Below are positions 36,645-44,634 of a stretch of 64,000 bases of DNA, piece after piece. Under the pieces are notes generated by a model. That model ran no database searches, was not told the origin of the DNA, and saw only the letters and a list, made by a program, of their open reading frames with translations. A program made the translations under genes and the position numbers. Numbering within the stretch: the first letter of the stretch is position 1; every line of letters starts with the position of its first letter. The stretch comes from Vallitalea okinawensis (GTDB lineage Bacteria; Bacillota; Clostridia; Lachnospirales; PQDH01): NCBI RefSeq assembly GCF_002964605.1, contig NZ_PQDH01000011.1, forward strand, positions 1-64,000, read 5' to 3'.

Positions 36645-37499
36645 TTAAAATTCATTATCATGTAATTTAAAGAATTCATAGTATTTACGTACGTTATCTA
36701 ATTCTGTCCATCGTTTTATATCAACTGGAGCTTCATCGAGGTCATATATTTTTGCTCCTCGCATGGCAAGAAGAAACGGTGAATGAGTAGATATAATAAA
36801 TTGACATCCAAAAAAACGTATAGAGTCCTCAATAAAACTCTTTAATTCTATCTGACGATTTGGAGAAAGACTGTTCTCAGGCTCATCCAATAGATAAAGT
36901 CCATTTTCACCAATACTTTCAGTAAAATATCTGTATGCACTTTCTCCATTAGAATATTCCCTTACATTATCCATCAATTCACTTCTCACGAATCTTGACT
37001 GTGTTTTACGTCTAACATTATTTACTTTTTTTAATTGTTCATAATCTGCAATCGACTCTAGTTGAAAATTAGAATATTTCGTGTCCAAATATTCTTCAAA
37101 AAGTTCTTCTCTTTTTAAGTCAATCCCCTCGTTTAGGTTACGTATATTCAACATATAGTCAAATACATCATCACTTGTGATAATTCTGCTATTTTCTGTA
37201 ACGTCAGCATCAAGAGACATCTTGCACATATTGACATAGTCAGGAAAGAAATTAGATTTATTATAGACTGAATCGCGCCTGAGGCTTATTTTTTCTGCTA
37301 TAATATTTAGTGCTGTTGATTTTCCCGAACCATTTCCACCATATAAAATAGTAATAGGATTAAAATCAATTCTCTCAAGACCATGGGCTGATAATATCTT
37401 AAATGGATAATAAGAGTCATAGCATGTTCTCTTTATATTATATATAAAGTCGGATTCCATATCTTCATCAGGAAATGTGAAATAATTTAAATAAATCAT
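36645..37499 (-). CDS. AAA-family ATP-binding protein (SMC/OLD-like)
   Basis: Stand-alone ATPase of the AAA_15/AAA_21 type. Walker A YGGNGSGKST (about residues 53-62), ABC-like signature region, and Walker B YLLDEPENSLS followed by the His switch STHSPFLLA. 284 aa, cytosolic. ATG 37499 follows AGGAG at a good distance; the longer frame has no SD. Similar proteins are found as single genes in many Firmicutes; role unknown. Not next to a nuclease or other obvious defence partner. Confidence 0.82.
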   Translation of the reverse strand: MIYLNYFTFPDEDMESDFIYNIKRTCYDSYYPFKILSAHGLERIDFNPITILYGGNGSGKSTALNIIAEKISLRRDSVYNKSNFFPDYVNMCKMSLDADVTENSRIITSDDVFDYMLNIRNLNEGIDLKREELFEEYLDTKYSNFQLESIADYEQLKKVNNVRRKTQSRFVRSELMDNVREYSNGESAYRYFTESIGENGLYLLDEPENSLSPNRQIELKSFIEDSIRFFGCQFIISTHSPFLLAMRGAKIYDLDEAPVDIKRWTELDNVRKYYEFFKLHDNEF

Positions 37500-37824
37500 A
37501 TGTCTCCTTTCTTGCCTATTAATCAATTAATCATTTGTTCTTGGACTACCAATAATATACATTATCCTATCATTTTACTTTATCATAATTTTTACTTCTT
37601 GCATAGAATTATACCCTTCAAATTAGTCTTATTATTCCAGAATATATGAAGGACCTTTTAAAGAGAAAAACTATAAGGATGAGTGTGTTACATAGAATAG
37701 TAGTAGAAGTAATAATGTGGTAAAATAGTAATTATTACTCGGTGGAGTGTTGTTAGCTTGATATATCAATTTAAGAACAAGTTAAAGTAATATTTAAATA
37801 AATAAAAATTAGGAGGTAAAACTT
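37500..37824. other. AT-rich divergent spacer
   Basis: About 325 bp between divergent genes. No coding frame, no strong hairpin and no recognised RNA; only AT-rich promoter-like sequence. Confidence 0.4.
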
Positions 37825-38181
37825 ATGATTACGAAGTATCATTGTGTTAATATTTCTTCCAAGAACCCTGAAGCCTTGGTAAAATTCTATAATGACAAAT
37901 TAGGGTTGCCTATATTAGAACCTGATGAAAATTATGATGGTGTTTCTCTAGGATTTATCGAAGATACTCCAGCTATAGTTATTTGGGATGAGAACAAATG
38001 GGGTAAATCAAGCGAAGGAAAAGTCAACTTTGTATTCTCATGCGATGATTTAGATCAAACATATACTGAATTAAAAGAAAAAGGAGTGATTTTAGAACCA
38101 CCTACAATAGCAGTGTGGGGAGGTAAAGAACTTCCTTTCCTTGATTTGGACGGCAATAAGATTTTACTTTTAGAGGACTAA
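37825..38181 (+). CDS. VOC (glyoxalase/dioxygenase) superfamily protein
   Basis: A single-domain 118-aa VOC protein. Paired beta-alpha-beta units are visible: YHCVNISSKNPEALVKFYNDKLGLP and VNFVFSCDDLDQTYTELKEKGV, ending with FLDLDGNKILLLE. The His near the start and the acidic residue near the end could bind a metal, but the middle ligand is less clear. Such proteins include glyoxalases, antibiotic-binding proteins and unknown enzymes; substrate not predictable. SD aggaggt. Confidence 0.82.
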   Translation: MITKYHCVNISSKNPEALVKFYNDKLGLPILEPDENYDGVSLGFIEDTPAIVIWDENKWGKSSEGKVNFVFSCDDLDQTYTELKEKGVILEPPTIAVWGGKELPFLDLDGNKILLLED

Positions 38182-38249
38182 TAAACTGATGCATATAAGC
38201 ACTTTTCTCATTTAGTTATTAAGTTTTTAGACCATGCGGAGGTGTATAG

Positions 38250-39170
38250 ATGGCTCAAGTTAAATTTGCAGTATTCACTGACTTGCACTATGAACATATT
38301 CCTGATGGGCATCGAAGAATTGAAAACTTCATAAACAATATCAGAAATGAAGATCTAGATTTCATTATTCAACTAGGAGATTTCTGTAGTCCGAAGGAAG
38401 AAAATCAAGTGCTGCTGGATATGCTTTATAGTGTAGGAAAACCACTGTATCATTTAATGGGCAACCATGATTCAGATTTATTTACTAAGGAAGAAGTTAT
38501 GCAATTTTTAGATATGGATAGTAGCTACTATTCATTTACATATGGTAATGTTAAGTTTATTGTATTAGACACCTGCTTCATTAAGACAGACAAAGGATAC
38601 GAACCTTATTGTAGAAGAAATTATAATAAGACCAAAGATACATATCCAATTGTCCCAGAGGATGAGCTAATGTGGTTAGAAGATCAAGTAAACGATAGTA
38701 GTGAGTATTTCGTTATTTTCTCACATCATAGCTTTGAAAATGAGTTTGCAAAAAGAGGTGTACATAATAGAAATGAAGTCAGAGATCTAATTAATAGCGT
38801 AAATCAAACAGGAAAACGAGTGCTTTTATGTGTGAATGGACATGATCATGGTGATTCCCTTGAAAAAATTGGACAAACATATTATTTGGGTATGAATTCA
38901 ATGTCATATATATGGCTAGGACCACAATATGAGCATTTTTGTTACTCTGATGAAATACATAAACAATATCCCTATCTAAAGGATATTGTTTTATATGATG
39001 AAGGGTTATATGGCATCATTACGATAACTGAAAAGGGTGGTATTGACATACAAGGTATGAATGGAGATTATCAAAACATATCACCAAAAGAGTTGGGTGT
39101 TGAAGATGTGTGGAATGGACGTATAGTACTACCTCTTATATCTTCATTCCATTTAGAGTCAATAGTTTAG
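38250..39170 (+). CDS. calcineurin-like metallophosphoesterase
   Basis: Phosphodiesterase or phosphatase with a dimetal site. All five motifs are visible: DLHY (D10xH12), GDF (about residue 49), GNHDS (about 75), SHHSFEN (about 165) and NGHDHGD (about 197). 306 aa, no signal peptide, so cytosolic. SD cggaggtg. Substrate unknown; related proteins act on ADP-ribose/CDP-alcohol or cyclic nucleotides. Confidence 0.87.
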   Translation: MAQVKFAVFTDLHYEHIPDGHRRIENFINNIRNEDLDFIIQLGDFCSPKEENQVLLDMLYSVGKPLYHLMGNHDSDLFTKEEVMQFLDMDSSYYSFTYGNVKFIVLDTCFIKTDKGYEPYCRRNYNKTKDTYPIVPEDELMWLEDQVNDSSEYFVIFSHHSFENEFAKRGVHNRNEVRDLINSVNQTGKRVLLCVNGHDHGDSLEKIGQTYYLGMNSMSYIWLGPQYEHFCYSDEIHKQYPYLKDIVLYDEGLYGIITITEKGGIDIQGMNGDYQNISPKELGVEDVWNGRIVLPLISSFHLESIV

Positions 39171-39234
39171 TGCAAGAAAAGTTGCGATAGTAATTCCCAT
39201 TTTAGATATACTTAAATCGAAAGGAGGGTTACCA

Positions 39235-40128
39235 ATGGATTGGATAAAGAAAATGAAATGCGCATTAGATTATGTTGAGGATAATCTAGCAGGTGAAATT
39301 GATATGAACGTTGTTGCACAAAAAGCATGTTGTTCATCTTATAATTTTCAAAGGATGTTTTCATTCATAACAGATGTATCCCTAGCCGAATATATAAGGC
39401 GTAGAAGATTAACATTAGCAGCCTTTGAGATTCAAAACAGTGATATTAAAGTAATAGATGTAGCTATGAAGTACGGTTATGAATCACCTGTTTCATTTGC
39501 AAGAGCATTTCAAGCACTTCATGGTATAACACCATCAATGGCGCGCAAAGATGGTGCTAAGCTTAAAGCCTATCCATGTATATCCTTTCAAATTTCGATT
39601 AAAGGAGAAAAAGAAATGGATTACAGAATCGAAAAGAAAGATTCCTTTGAGGTATTTGGTATTGAAGCATTAGTCTCAACAGTAGGTGATACGAACTATT
39701 TAACTCAGCCAGGGCAATTATGGACCCAGTGTCATCAAAATGGTTCCTATGAAAGACTTTATAAGGATGCTGGGAAGTTACCTTCATTTATTGGTGAGGA
39801 TCTATGTAAAATTCATGGGGTAATGAATTATAGAAAAGCCGATCATCATACATTCCCCTATATGTTATGCTCCTTTGTTAATGATGAAAGTAATACAGAA
39901 GGTTATACGAAAGTCAAAATACCTGCCCAAACATGGGCTATTTTCCCATCGCCAAAAACTACTTGGGATAAAATAAGTAGCGTATTTGGAAGTCTTAATA
40001 AACGTTTCTACACAGAATGGCTTCCAACTTCAGATTATGAGAAGGCTGAGGGACCTGAATTAGAAATCTATGGTGGTACCGAGGATGTAGCTTATGTAGA
40101 GTTATGGATACCGGTTATAAAGAAATAA
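39235..40128 (+). CDS. AraC-family regulator with GyrI-like effector domain (copy 1)
   Basis: Transcription regulator with two helix-turn-helix motifs in the N-terminal ~105 residues (EYIRRRRLTLAAFEIQ, YGYESPVSFARAFQALHGITP) and a C-terminal GyrI-like small-molecule domain (about 125-297, MDYRIEKKDSFEVFGIEA to YVELWIPVIK). SD aaaggaggg. Closely related to the protein at 43132-44001 along its whole length, so the two are likely paralogues. Ligand unknown; relatives such as Rob and BmrR-type domains bind amphipathic drugs. Confidence 0.9.
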   Translation: MDWIKKMKCALDYVEDNLAGEIDMNVVAQKACCSSYNFQRMFSFITDVSLAEYIRRRRLTLAAFEIQNSDIKVIDVAMKYGYESPVSFARAFQALHGITPSMARKDGAKLKAYPCISFQISIKGEKEMDYRIEKKDSFEVFGIEALVSTVGDTNYLTQPGQLWTQCHQNGSYERLYKDAGKLPSFIGEDLCKIHGVMNYRKADHHTFPYMLCSFVNDESNTEGYTKVKIPAQTWAIFPSPKTTWDKISSVFGSLNKRFYTEWLPTSDYEKAEGPELEIYGGTEDVAYVELWIPVIKK

Positions 40129-40149
40129 CAAAAGCATAATGATGATAAA

Positions 40150-40185
40150 AATAACCATTTGGAGATGATTCTCCAAATGGTTATT
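40150..40185. terminator. bidirectional terminator
   Basis: A 16-bp perfect stem (40150-40165 with 40170-40185) around TGAT lies between convergent genes. The stem ends in AATAACC/GGTTATT, giving only short T tracts. Confidence 0.8.
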
Positions 40186-40190
40186 TAATC

Positions 40191-40784
40191 TTACTCAATA
40201 ATCTCAAAAGTAAAAACACAAGGCTCATTCTCTAAACTCTCAATTGCTGAAGATACCACTTCTTTAGTTCTCAATTTAATACCCAAAGCATCTTGAATAT
40301 GATGACGGAAATGACCTGCACAGCACAAACAATAAGTAGAAGAAATAGGTTCATTAATTTTTTCTTTGTTGAGACATGGGCAAGCACATTTATATTTACC
40401 GTTTACTTCATAATAGATACCATCACTTATAGTTCCATCTTCATTTAAGCGAGTTGCATAGTTTTGAAAGGGATGTGCCTCACGCAGTGCATCTACCTTC
40501 TCTAATAGCGTCATGTTTTGCCCGTTAATACTCTTAGAGAACTTCTTAACATTTTTTTGCCTTGCCCCACCTAAACAACATGCACAAGCATCAATAACTT
40601 CATATCTTTGATCATCATCCAGGTTTTCATCTAAGATTTTCATAGCATGTCTCATGAATGGTATTTTTACCTTCTTAGAGGACTTATCTGTTATGTTTTC
40701 ATAATCTTCATATATTTGTTCTATAATAGCATGGTCAATATGATATTTTTCTAAGGACTTCTTTAAACTTTCTGGATATGGCAT
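40191..40784 (-). CDS. Cys-rich conserved hypothetical protein (DUF6144-like)
   Basis: A 197-aa soluble protein with three Cys clusters: CACCLGG (about residues 67-73), CACPC (about 132-136) and CLCCAGHFRHH (about 151-161), suggesting metal or Fe-S binding. I believe it belongs to the DUF6144 family, from memory of this pattern, but cannot verify. Strong SD (aaggaggggg). Its start lies inside the end of the AraC regulator gene, so it is probably that regulator's partner. Confidence 0.68.
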   Translation of the reverse strand: MPYPESLKKSLEKYHIDHAIIEQIYEDYENITDKSSKKVKIPFMRHAMKILDENLDDDQRYEVIDACACCLGGARQKNVKKFSKSINGQNMTLLEKVDALREAHPFQNYATRLNEDGTISDGIYYEVNGKYKCACPCLNKEKINEPISSTYCLCCAGHFRHHIQDALGIKLRTKEVVSSAIESLENEPCVFTFEIIE

Positions 40785-41686
40785 GTAAAATCCCCCTCCT
40801 TTTCATTCTCTCTTTTTTGAACTGGTATATGTAGAAAATACCCAAGTTCATCATCAATTTCTATAATCGGTGCCTTTTCCATATTAGATAAATAACCATA
40901 GTTTTCTGGGTTAAATGAAGCAACAGAATCCCAAGCTGACTTAATGACACTCCCATGCTCCTCGATTGGGTACGAGTTACAGTAGAAAACAGCATATTCA
41001 GAAGCTTGAATATCAAATTTCTCCAGGTTATCAGGTATCAAACCATCATAGTCAATAGGTACAGCCATACAGAACATGTGCATATCATATGGGTTTGGCT
41101 GGTTGAGACAAGCGCCACAGCAAAAAAGACTATCTTGTATTTTAGCGAAGCTTTTCTCTATTCCTTGCTCTATACAATCATCATAGAATTTTTCTGGTGG
41201 AAGATGATCTCCATTCACCTTCCCTATGAATTTCATAGCTGGTTTGGTAACAAAAAAGATATCGATTATTTTCTTCTCATACAAGCCTGTATTTGTAGCT
41301 TCGTGAGAAGCCTTATGTAGAAAGTTCTTCATTATTTCTGGTTTAGATGCTGGATTTATAGTAATGGAAGCTTTCCTATATTCATTAGGTAGAATTCCAA
41401 ATAGCTTAACAAAGGCTCTCGAAAAGGATTCGTGGGTAGTATAGCCGCTCCTTAACGCAATATTGAGGATAGACTCCTTTGAATACTTTATGTCCAATAG
41501 AGCTTTGGTCATTCGTCGTGTTCTTATATATTCCTTAAGTGTCATACCCGTAACTAAGCTGAATATTCTATAAACCTGCATAAGTGAGAAATGAGTTCGC
41601 TTAGCAATGGCATCAAGCTCTATATTCTCATATAGGTTTTTCTCAATATAATCAATAATCTCCTGGGTGATCTCAAAGTAAACCAT
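40763..41686 (-). CDS. AraC-family regulator with GyrI-like effector domain (copy 2)
   Basis: 307 aa. N-terminal AraC DNA-binding domain (FSLMQVYRIFSLVTGMTLKEYIRTRR, then SGYTTHESFSRAFVKLFG) followed by an effector domain (about residues 130-300) with MKFIGKVNGDH and YFLHIPVQK. The effector part holds a CCGACLN segment, not seen in the other copies. SD aggagcagg. Overlaps the downstream Cys-rich gene by 22 bp. More distant from the other two AraC copies than they are from each other. Confidence 0.87.
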   Translation of the reverse strand: MVYFEITQEIIDYIEKNLYENIELDAIAKRTHFSLMQVYRIFSLVTGMTLKEYIRTRRMTKALLDIKYSKESILNIALRSGYTTHESFSRAFVKLFGILPNEYRKASITINPASKPEIMKNFLHKASHEATNTGLYEKKIIDIFFVTKPAMKFIGKVNGDHLPPEKFYDDCIEQGIEKSFAKIQDSLFCCGACLNQPNPYDMHMFCMAVPIDYDGLIPDNLEKFDIQASEYAVFYCNSYPIEEHGSVIKSAWDSVASFNPENYGYLSNMEKAPIIEIDDELGYFLHIPVQKRENEKEGDFTCHIQKV

Positions 41687-41867
41687 CTACCTGCTCCTGT
41701 TCTATTATATCTTGTTATGTAATTATACTCTTGACTTTTTTTAACATTATAGCTTAGATTTACAAAATAAACAATAATCGCTATAGCTTAACTTATTATC
41801 TCGTTTAGTTTCTCCTAATGTCTATTAACCCCCTTCATATCATAAGTTAATATGAGGGGGTAGTACT

Positions 41868-42248
41868 ATGTTCATTCGGATTATAAGCATTAAGAAGAGG
41901 CTGATAGGTATTCTATTTATACCTATAATACTTCTATCAATCACAGTTATCTATTTAATATCATTAAATAAGAGCCCGATGATGATGGGGGCATTCATAC
42001 ATATGAATGAAGAAAGTTCGCCAGAGAATAGCTTAACAGATGATGATAGTGAAAGATCATATGCATTAGGAGAACGGTTTGAAAGACCTTCCAAATTACC
42101 AGCACTCAAGTTAAAATATGATCTTAGACGTCTAAAAGAGGATGATGAAGTTCCGCCATATATACCTGAAGGTTTTCCTGAAAAATATGAATCTGCAGAA
42201 GATGTTGTTCAAGCATATTATGAATCCTTAGAGAGACTTCCAATTTGA
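41868..42248 (+). CDS. N-terminal part of a split membrane-anchored protein
   Basis: 126 aa with one N-terminal membrane helix (about residues 14-32) after a basic start, then an acidic linker and the beginning of a folded domain (EDVVQAYYESLERL). The frame ends in TGA where the next frame begins, and the domain logically continues there, so the pair probably represents one gene of ~350 codons with a frameshift near 42225-42245. It could be a true lesion or a sequencing error. Function unknown. Weak SD (gagggggtagtact). Confidence 0.55.
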   Translation: MFIRIISIKKRLIGILFIPIILLSITVIYLISLNKSPMMMGAFIHMNEESSPENSLTDDDSERSYALGERFERPSKLPALKLKYDLRRLKEDDEVPPYIPEGFPEKYESAEDVVQAYYESLERLPI

Positions 42249-42916
42249 GAGGCTACCAAGCAGGGTGTGGTTCTATAGTATTGATGGATGAACCCTATCC
42301 TTATGCCTATAGATTACTCAGCGAAGATGTAAAAGAGGAAATAACTTTAGAAGAATTCAAAGATTCTTTTAAAGGAACAGGAGCAATAACCTTGTTGCAT
42401 CTAACACCTGCTTATCGGCCTCCTAATACGCCTAATTATATAAAGTATTTTTTCGTGGAGATTGAAGTTTTGAAAGGTCATCCATATAAAAAAGGTGAAT
42501 ATAAAGGTCAGCCCAACTATTTTGAATACTACTATGGAATTGTTACCACTGAATATAATGAAAAAGTTGGCTGGAGAATAAAATCTGTAGATTATTCGCC
42601 AGAAGTATACTTATGTCACCCATTACATGGGTGGGATTATGAACACATGTACTTTTTGCATATTGTATATAATAATTGGTACGAGATGGATTTAACATTT
42701 GATGATGAGGAAATGGATAACAACTATCTTCAAGTATACGCCAGTAATAAGGATAATGAATATAAGTTTGATTTTATTAGATTAACCAATGGAGAGGATG
42801 TTTTACTCCATGAATACATAAAAAAAGATGAGCAGTGGAAAGAAGTCTCTATCCTTAAGCCTAGGGACGAAAAGTACTATAAAATATCAATACAGAAGTA
42901 TAATGAATCCGATTAG
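42245..42916 (+). CDS. C-terminal part of a split protein
   Basis: 223 codons from a TTG that overlaps the preceding stop. No independent SD is visible. The text AYRLLSEDVKEEITLEEFKDSF resembles the start of DUF4878/NTF2-like lipoprotein domains, which normally follow directly on a segment like VVQAYYESL, present at the end of the preceding frame. Best read as the rest of the same gene. The remainder shows beta-rich segments with many Tyr. Function unknown. A terminator follows. Confidence 0.5.
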   Translation: MRGYQAGCGSIVLMDEPYPYAYRLLSEDVKEEITLEEFKDSFKGTGAITLLHLTPAYRPPNTPNYIKYFFVEIEVLKGHPYKKGEYKGQPNYFEYYYGIVTTEYNEKVGWRIKSVDYSPEVYLCHPLHGWDYEHMYFLHIVYNNWYEMDLTFDDEEMDNNYLQVYASNKDNEYKFDFIRLTNGEDVLLHEYIKKDEQWKEVSILKPRDEKYYKISIQKYNESD

Positions 42917-42925
42917 TATATAAAG

Positions 42926-42972
42926 GTCATATAGTTTTAGTAGATAATAACTAAGACGATATGACTTTTTTA
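42926..42972 (+). terminator. terminator after the split gene
   Basis: GTCATAT (42926-42932) pairs with ATATGAC (42959-42965), with further pairing inside (AGTTTTAG/CTAAGAC), followed by a T run. Confidence 0.8.
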
Positions 42973-43049
42973 TATTCTACAGACAGTATGTTTTTGCAAT
43001 CATGCTATAATATATACAATGTTAAATACAAGACTTTTATATGAAAATT

Positions 43050-43085
43050 TAGCTATGCATTTTATTGTCATGAAATGCATAGCTA
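43050..43085 (+). promoter_or_regulatory. 13-bp inverted repeat upstream of AraC copy 3
   Basis: TAGCTATGCATTT (43050-43062) and AAATGCATAGCTA (43073-43085) form a perfect dyad with a 10-nt loop, about 47 bp before the GTG start. No T run follows. It may be an operator or a leader hairpin. Confidence 0.55.
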
Positions 43086-43131
43086 AAATATTCTCTTCTG
43101 CTAAACTTATATTTAGAAAGGGTTGATGTAA

Positions 43132-44001
43132 GTGGAATGGCTTAATAGAATGAATGCAGCGATCGATTATATTGAAGATCATATGACAGATGAATGTGAT
43201 TATAAGCAAGTGGCCAGAATTGCTTGTTGTCCTAATTATCATTTTCAACGTATGTTTACATTCATGGCTGAGATACCACTTTCTGAGTATATTAGGCGTA
43301 GGCGTTTAACGCTGGCTGCATTTGAACTACAGCAAAGCAGCAAAAGTGTTATTGAAATTGCTCAGAAATACGGCTATGAATCCCATTCAGCATTTACGCG
43401 TGCATTTAATAAGCTGCATGGGACCACGCCAATTGCTGTGCGAAAGAATGGAGCAAGACTAAAAGCCTATCCAAAGATGTCCTTTCAGCTATCAATTATA
43501 GGAGGAGCAGAAATGGACTATAGAATTGAGAAACTAGATGAGTTCTCGGCTGTAGGTATTAAACATCGTGTTGACACACAAAAAGCCTTTAGTTCAGTAC
43601 CAGGAATTTGGTTAGAACTTAGTCAAAATGGTATGGCGGCGAAGTTATTAGATCTAGCAAACAGGAACTCTAGTAAATCCTTTGATGGTGTTTTGGGAAT
43701 CTTATCTGATGGAGGCTGGGGGAGAAATGATGAATTTCTTTATTACACAGCTGTGTCCCATGAAGCAGATCCACCTGGAGATATGGAAAAAGTAGATTTT
43801 CCTGAAAGTCAATGGGCAGTCTTTGAGGCTAGTTCTATTGCTGATCTGCCAAAAGTTTGGAAGAGATTATATACAGACTGGATTCCAACTTCAGGCTACT
43901 CTTTGGCTGATTTACCTGCAATAGAATGTTATTACCCTCCAGGACATCAACCTCAAAATGAGCTATGGATACCAATTGTGAGTAAAAGAAATATGGTGTA
44001 A
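43132..44001 (+). CDS. AraC-family regulator with GyrI-like effector domain (copy 3)
   Basis: 289 aa. AraC domain in the first ~105 residues (MFTFMAEIPLSEYIRRRRLTLAAFELQ; YGYESHSAFTRAFNKLHGTTP) and GyrI-like domain from MDYRIEKLDEFSAVGIKH to NELWIPIVS. Clearly a paralogue of 39235-40128: the first ~140 residues align without gaps. Start is GTG with AGAAAGGG 9 nt upstream. Followed 16 bp later by a stand-alone effector-domain gene, probably in the same operon. Confidence 0.9.
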   Translation: MEWLNRMNAAIDYIEDHMTDECDYKQVARIACCPNYHFQRMFTFMAEIPLSEYIRRRRLTLAAFELQQSSKSVIEIAQKYGYESHSAFTRAFNKLHGTTPIAVRKNGARLKAYPKMSFQLSIIGGAEMDYRIEKLDEFSAVGIKHRVDTQKAFSSVPGIWLELSQNGMAAKLLDLANRNSSKSFDGVLGILSDGGWGRNDEFLYYTAVSHEADPPGDMEKVDFPESQWAVFEASSIADLPKVWKRLYTDWIPTSGYSLADLPAIECYYPPGHQPQNELWIPIVSKRNMV

Positions 44002-44017
44002 AGAGGGAGGATAAAAA

Positions 44018-44563
44018 ATGGCTACACTTAGCAAAATAGAGTTTGTCCAATTTGGACCATACAAGATTGTTGGAAAAGAAATGAGAACAAAAATTGTAGA
44101 AGTAAATCCTATCTATCAAACAGAGTATCAAACAATACCATCCCTATGGCAACAATGCTTCTCTGATGGAACTTATGATGTACTTTTAAATATGAGGGAT
44201 TATATACCTAGAGAGATCTCAAGTAATTTTGTAGGGTATATGAGAGATTTCTGTGAAGAAGATGGCACTTTCACATACCTAGTAGGGATGTTTATGAATA
44301 CCGATATACCGGTACCAGAAGGTTATAGTTCCTATGATATTCCTGCTGGTACTATTGCAAAAGCTTGGATTGAAGGAGAAGAGTATGATATCTATCCTAA
44401 CACTTATCGATTGACTGTTGATGCTGTAAAGCAAAATGGCTATGACGTTGATTGGTCAAATTATTATTCATGTGAGGTCTATACCGAGCAGAGGTTTGGA
44501 ATACCAAAAAATAATGGACAAAAAACAGTGATACTGGACTATTACTTACCAGTCATAAAATAG
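44018..44563 (+). CDS. stand-alone GyrI-like effector-binding domain protein
   Basis: 181 aa with no DNA-binding domain. The fold of the AraC/Rob/GyrI effector domain is suggested by YKIVGKEMRTKIVEVNP, IPSLWQQCFSDG, FTYLVGMFMN, GYSSYDIPAGTIAKAWIEG and the closing VILDYYLPVIK. It could bind and sequester or hydrolyse a small molecule sensed by the AraC regulator just upstream. SD gagggagga. Confidence 0.8.
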   Translation: MATLSKIEFVQFGPYKIVGKEMRTKIVEVNPIYQTEYQTIPSLWQQCFSDGTYDVLLNMRDYIPREISSNFVGYMRDFCEEDGTFTYLVGMFMNTDIPVPEGYSSYDIPAGTIAKAWIEGEEYDIYPNTYRLTVDAVKQNGYDVDWSNYYSCEVYTEQRFGIPKNNGQKTVILDYYLPVIK

Positions 44564-44567
44564 CATC

Positions 44568-44626
44568 AAATCCCCCTTAAGTTTTATAGGTATAATCTAT
44601 ATAATAAAGCCAAAGGGGGATTTTTT
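44568..44626. terminator. bidirectional terminator
   Basis: AAATCCCCCTT (44568-44578) pairs with AAGGGGGATTT (44613-44623) and is followed by Ts; the loop is long (34 nt). Between convergent genes. Confidence 0.78.
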
Positions 44627-44634
44627 GTATCTAA

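Noticed and set aside
36645-39170. AAA ATPase plus metallophosphoesterase as a defence system
   Set aside because: They are on opposite strands, 750 bp apart with a VOC gene between, and neither shows a typical defence partner. No basis for calling a system.
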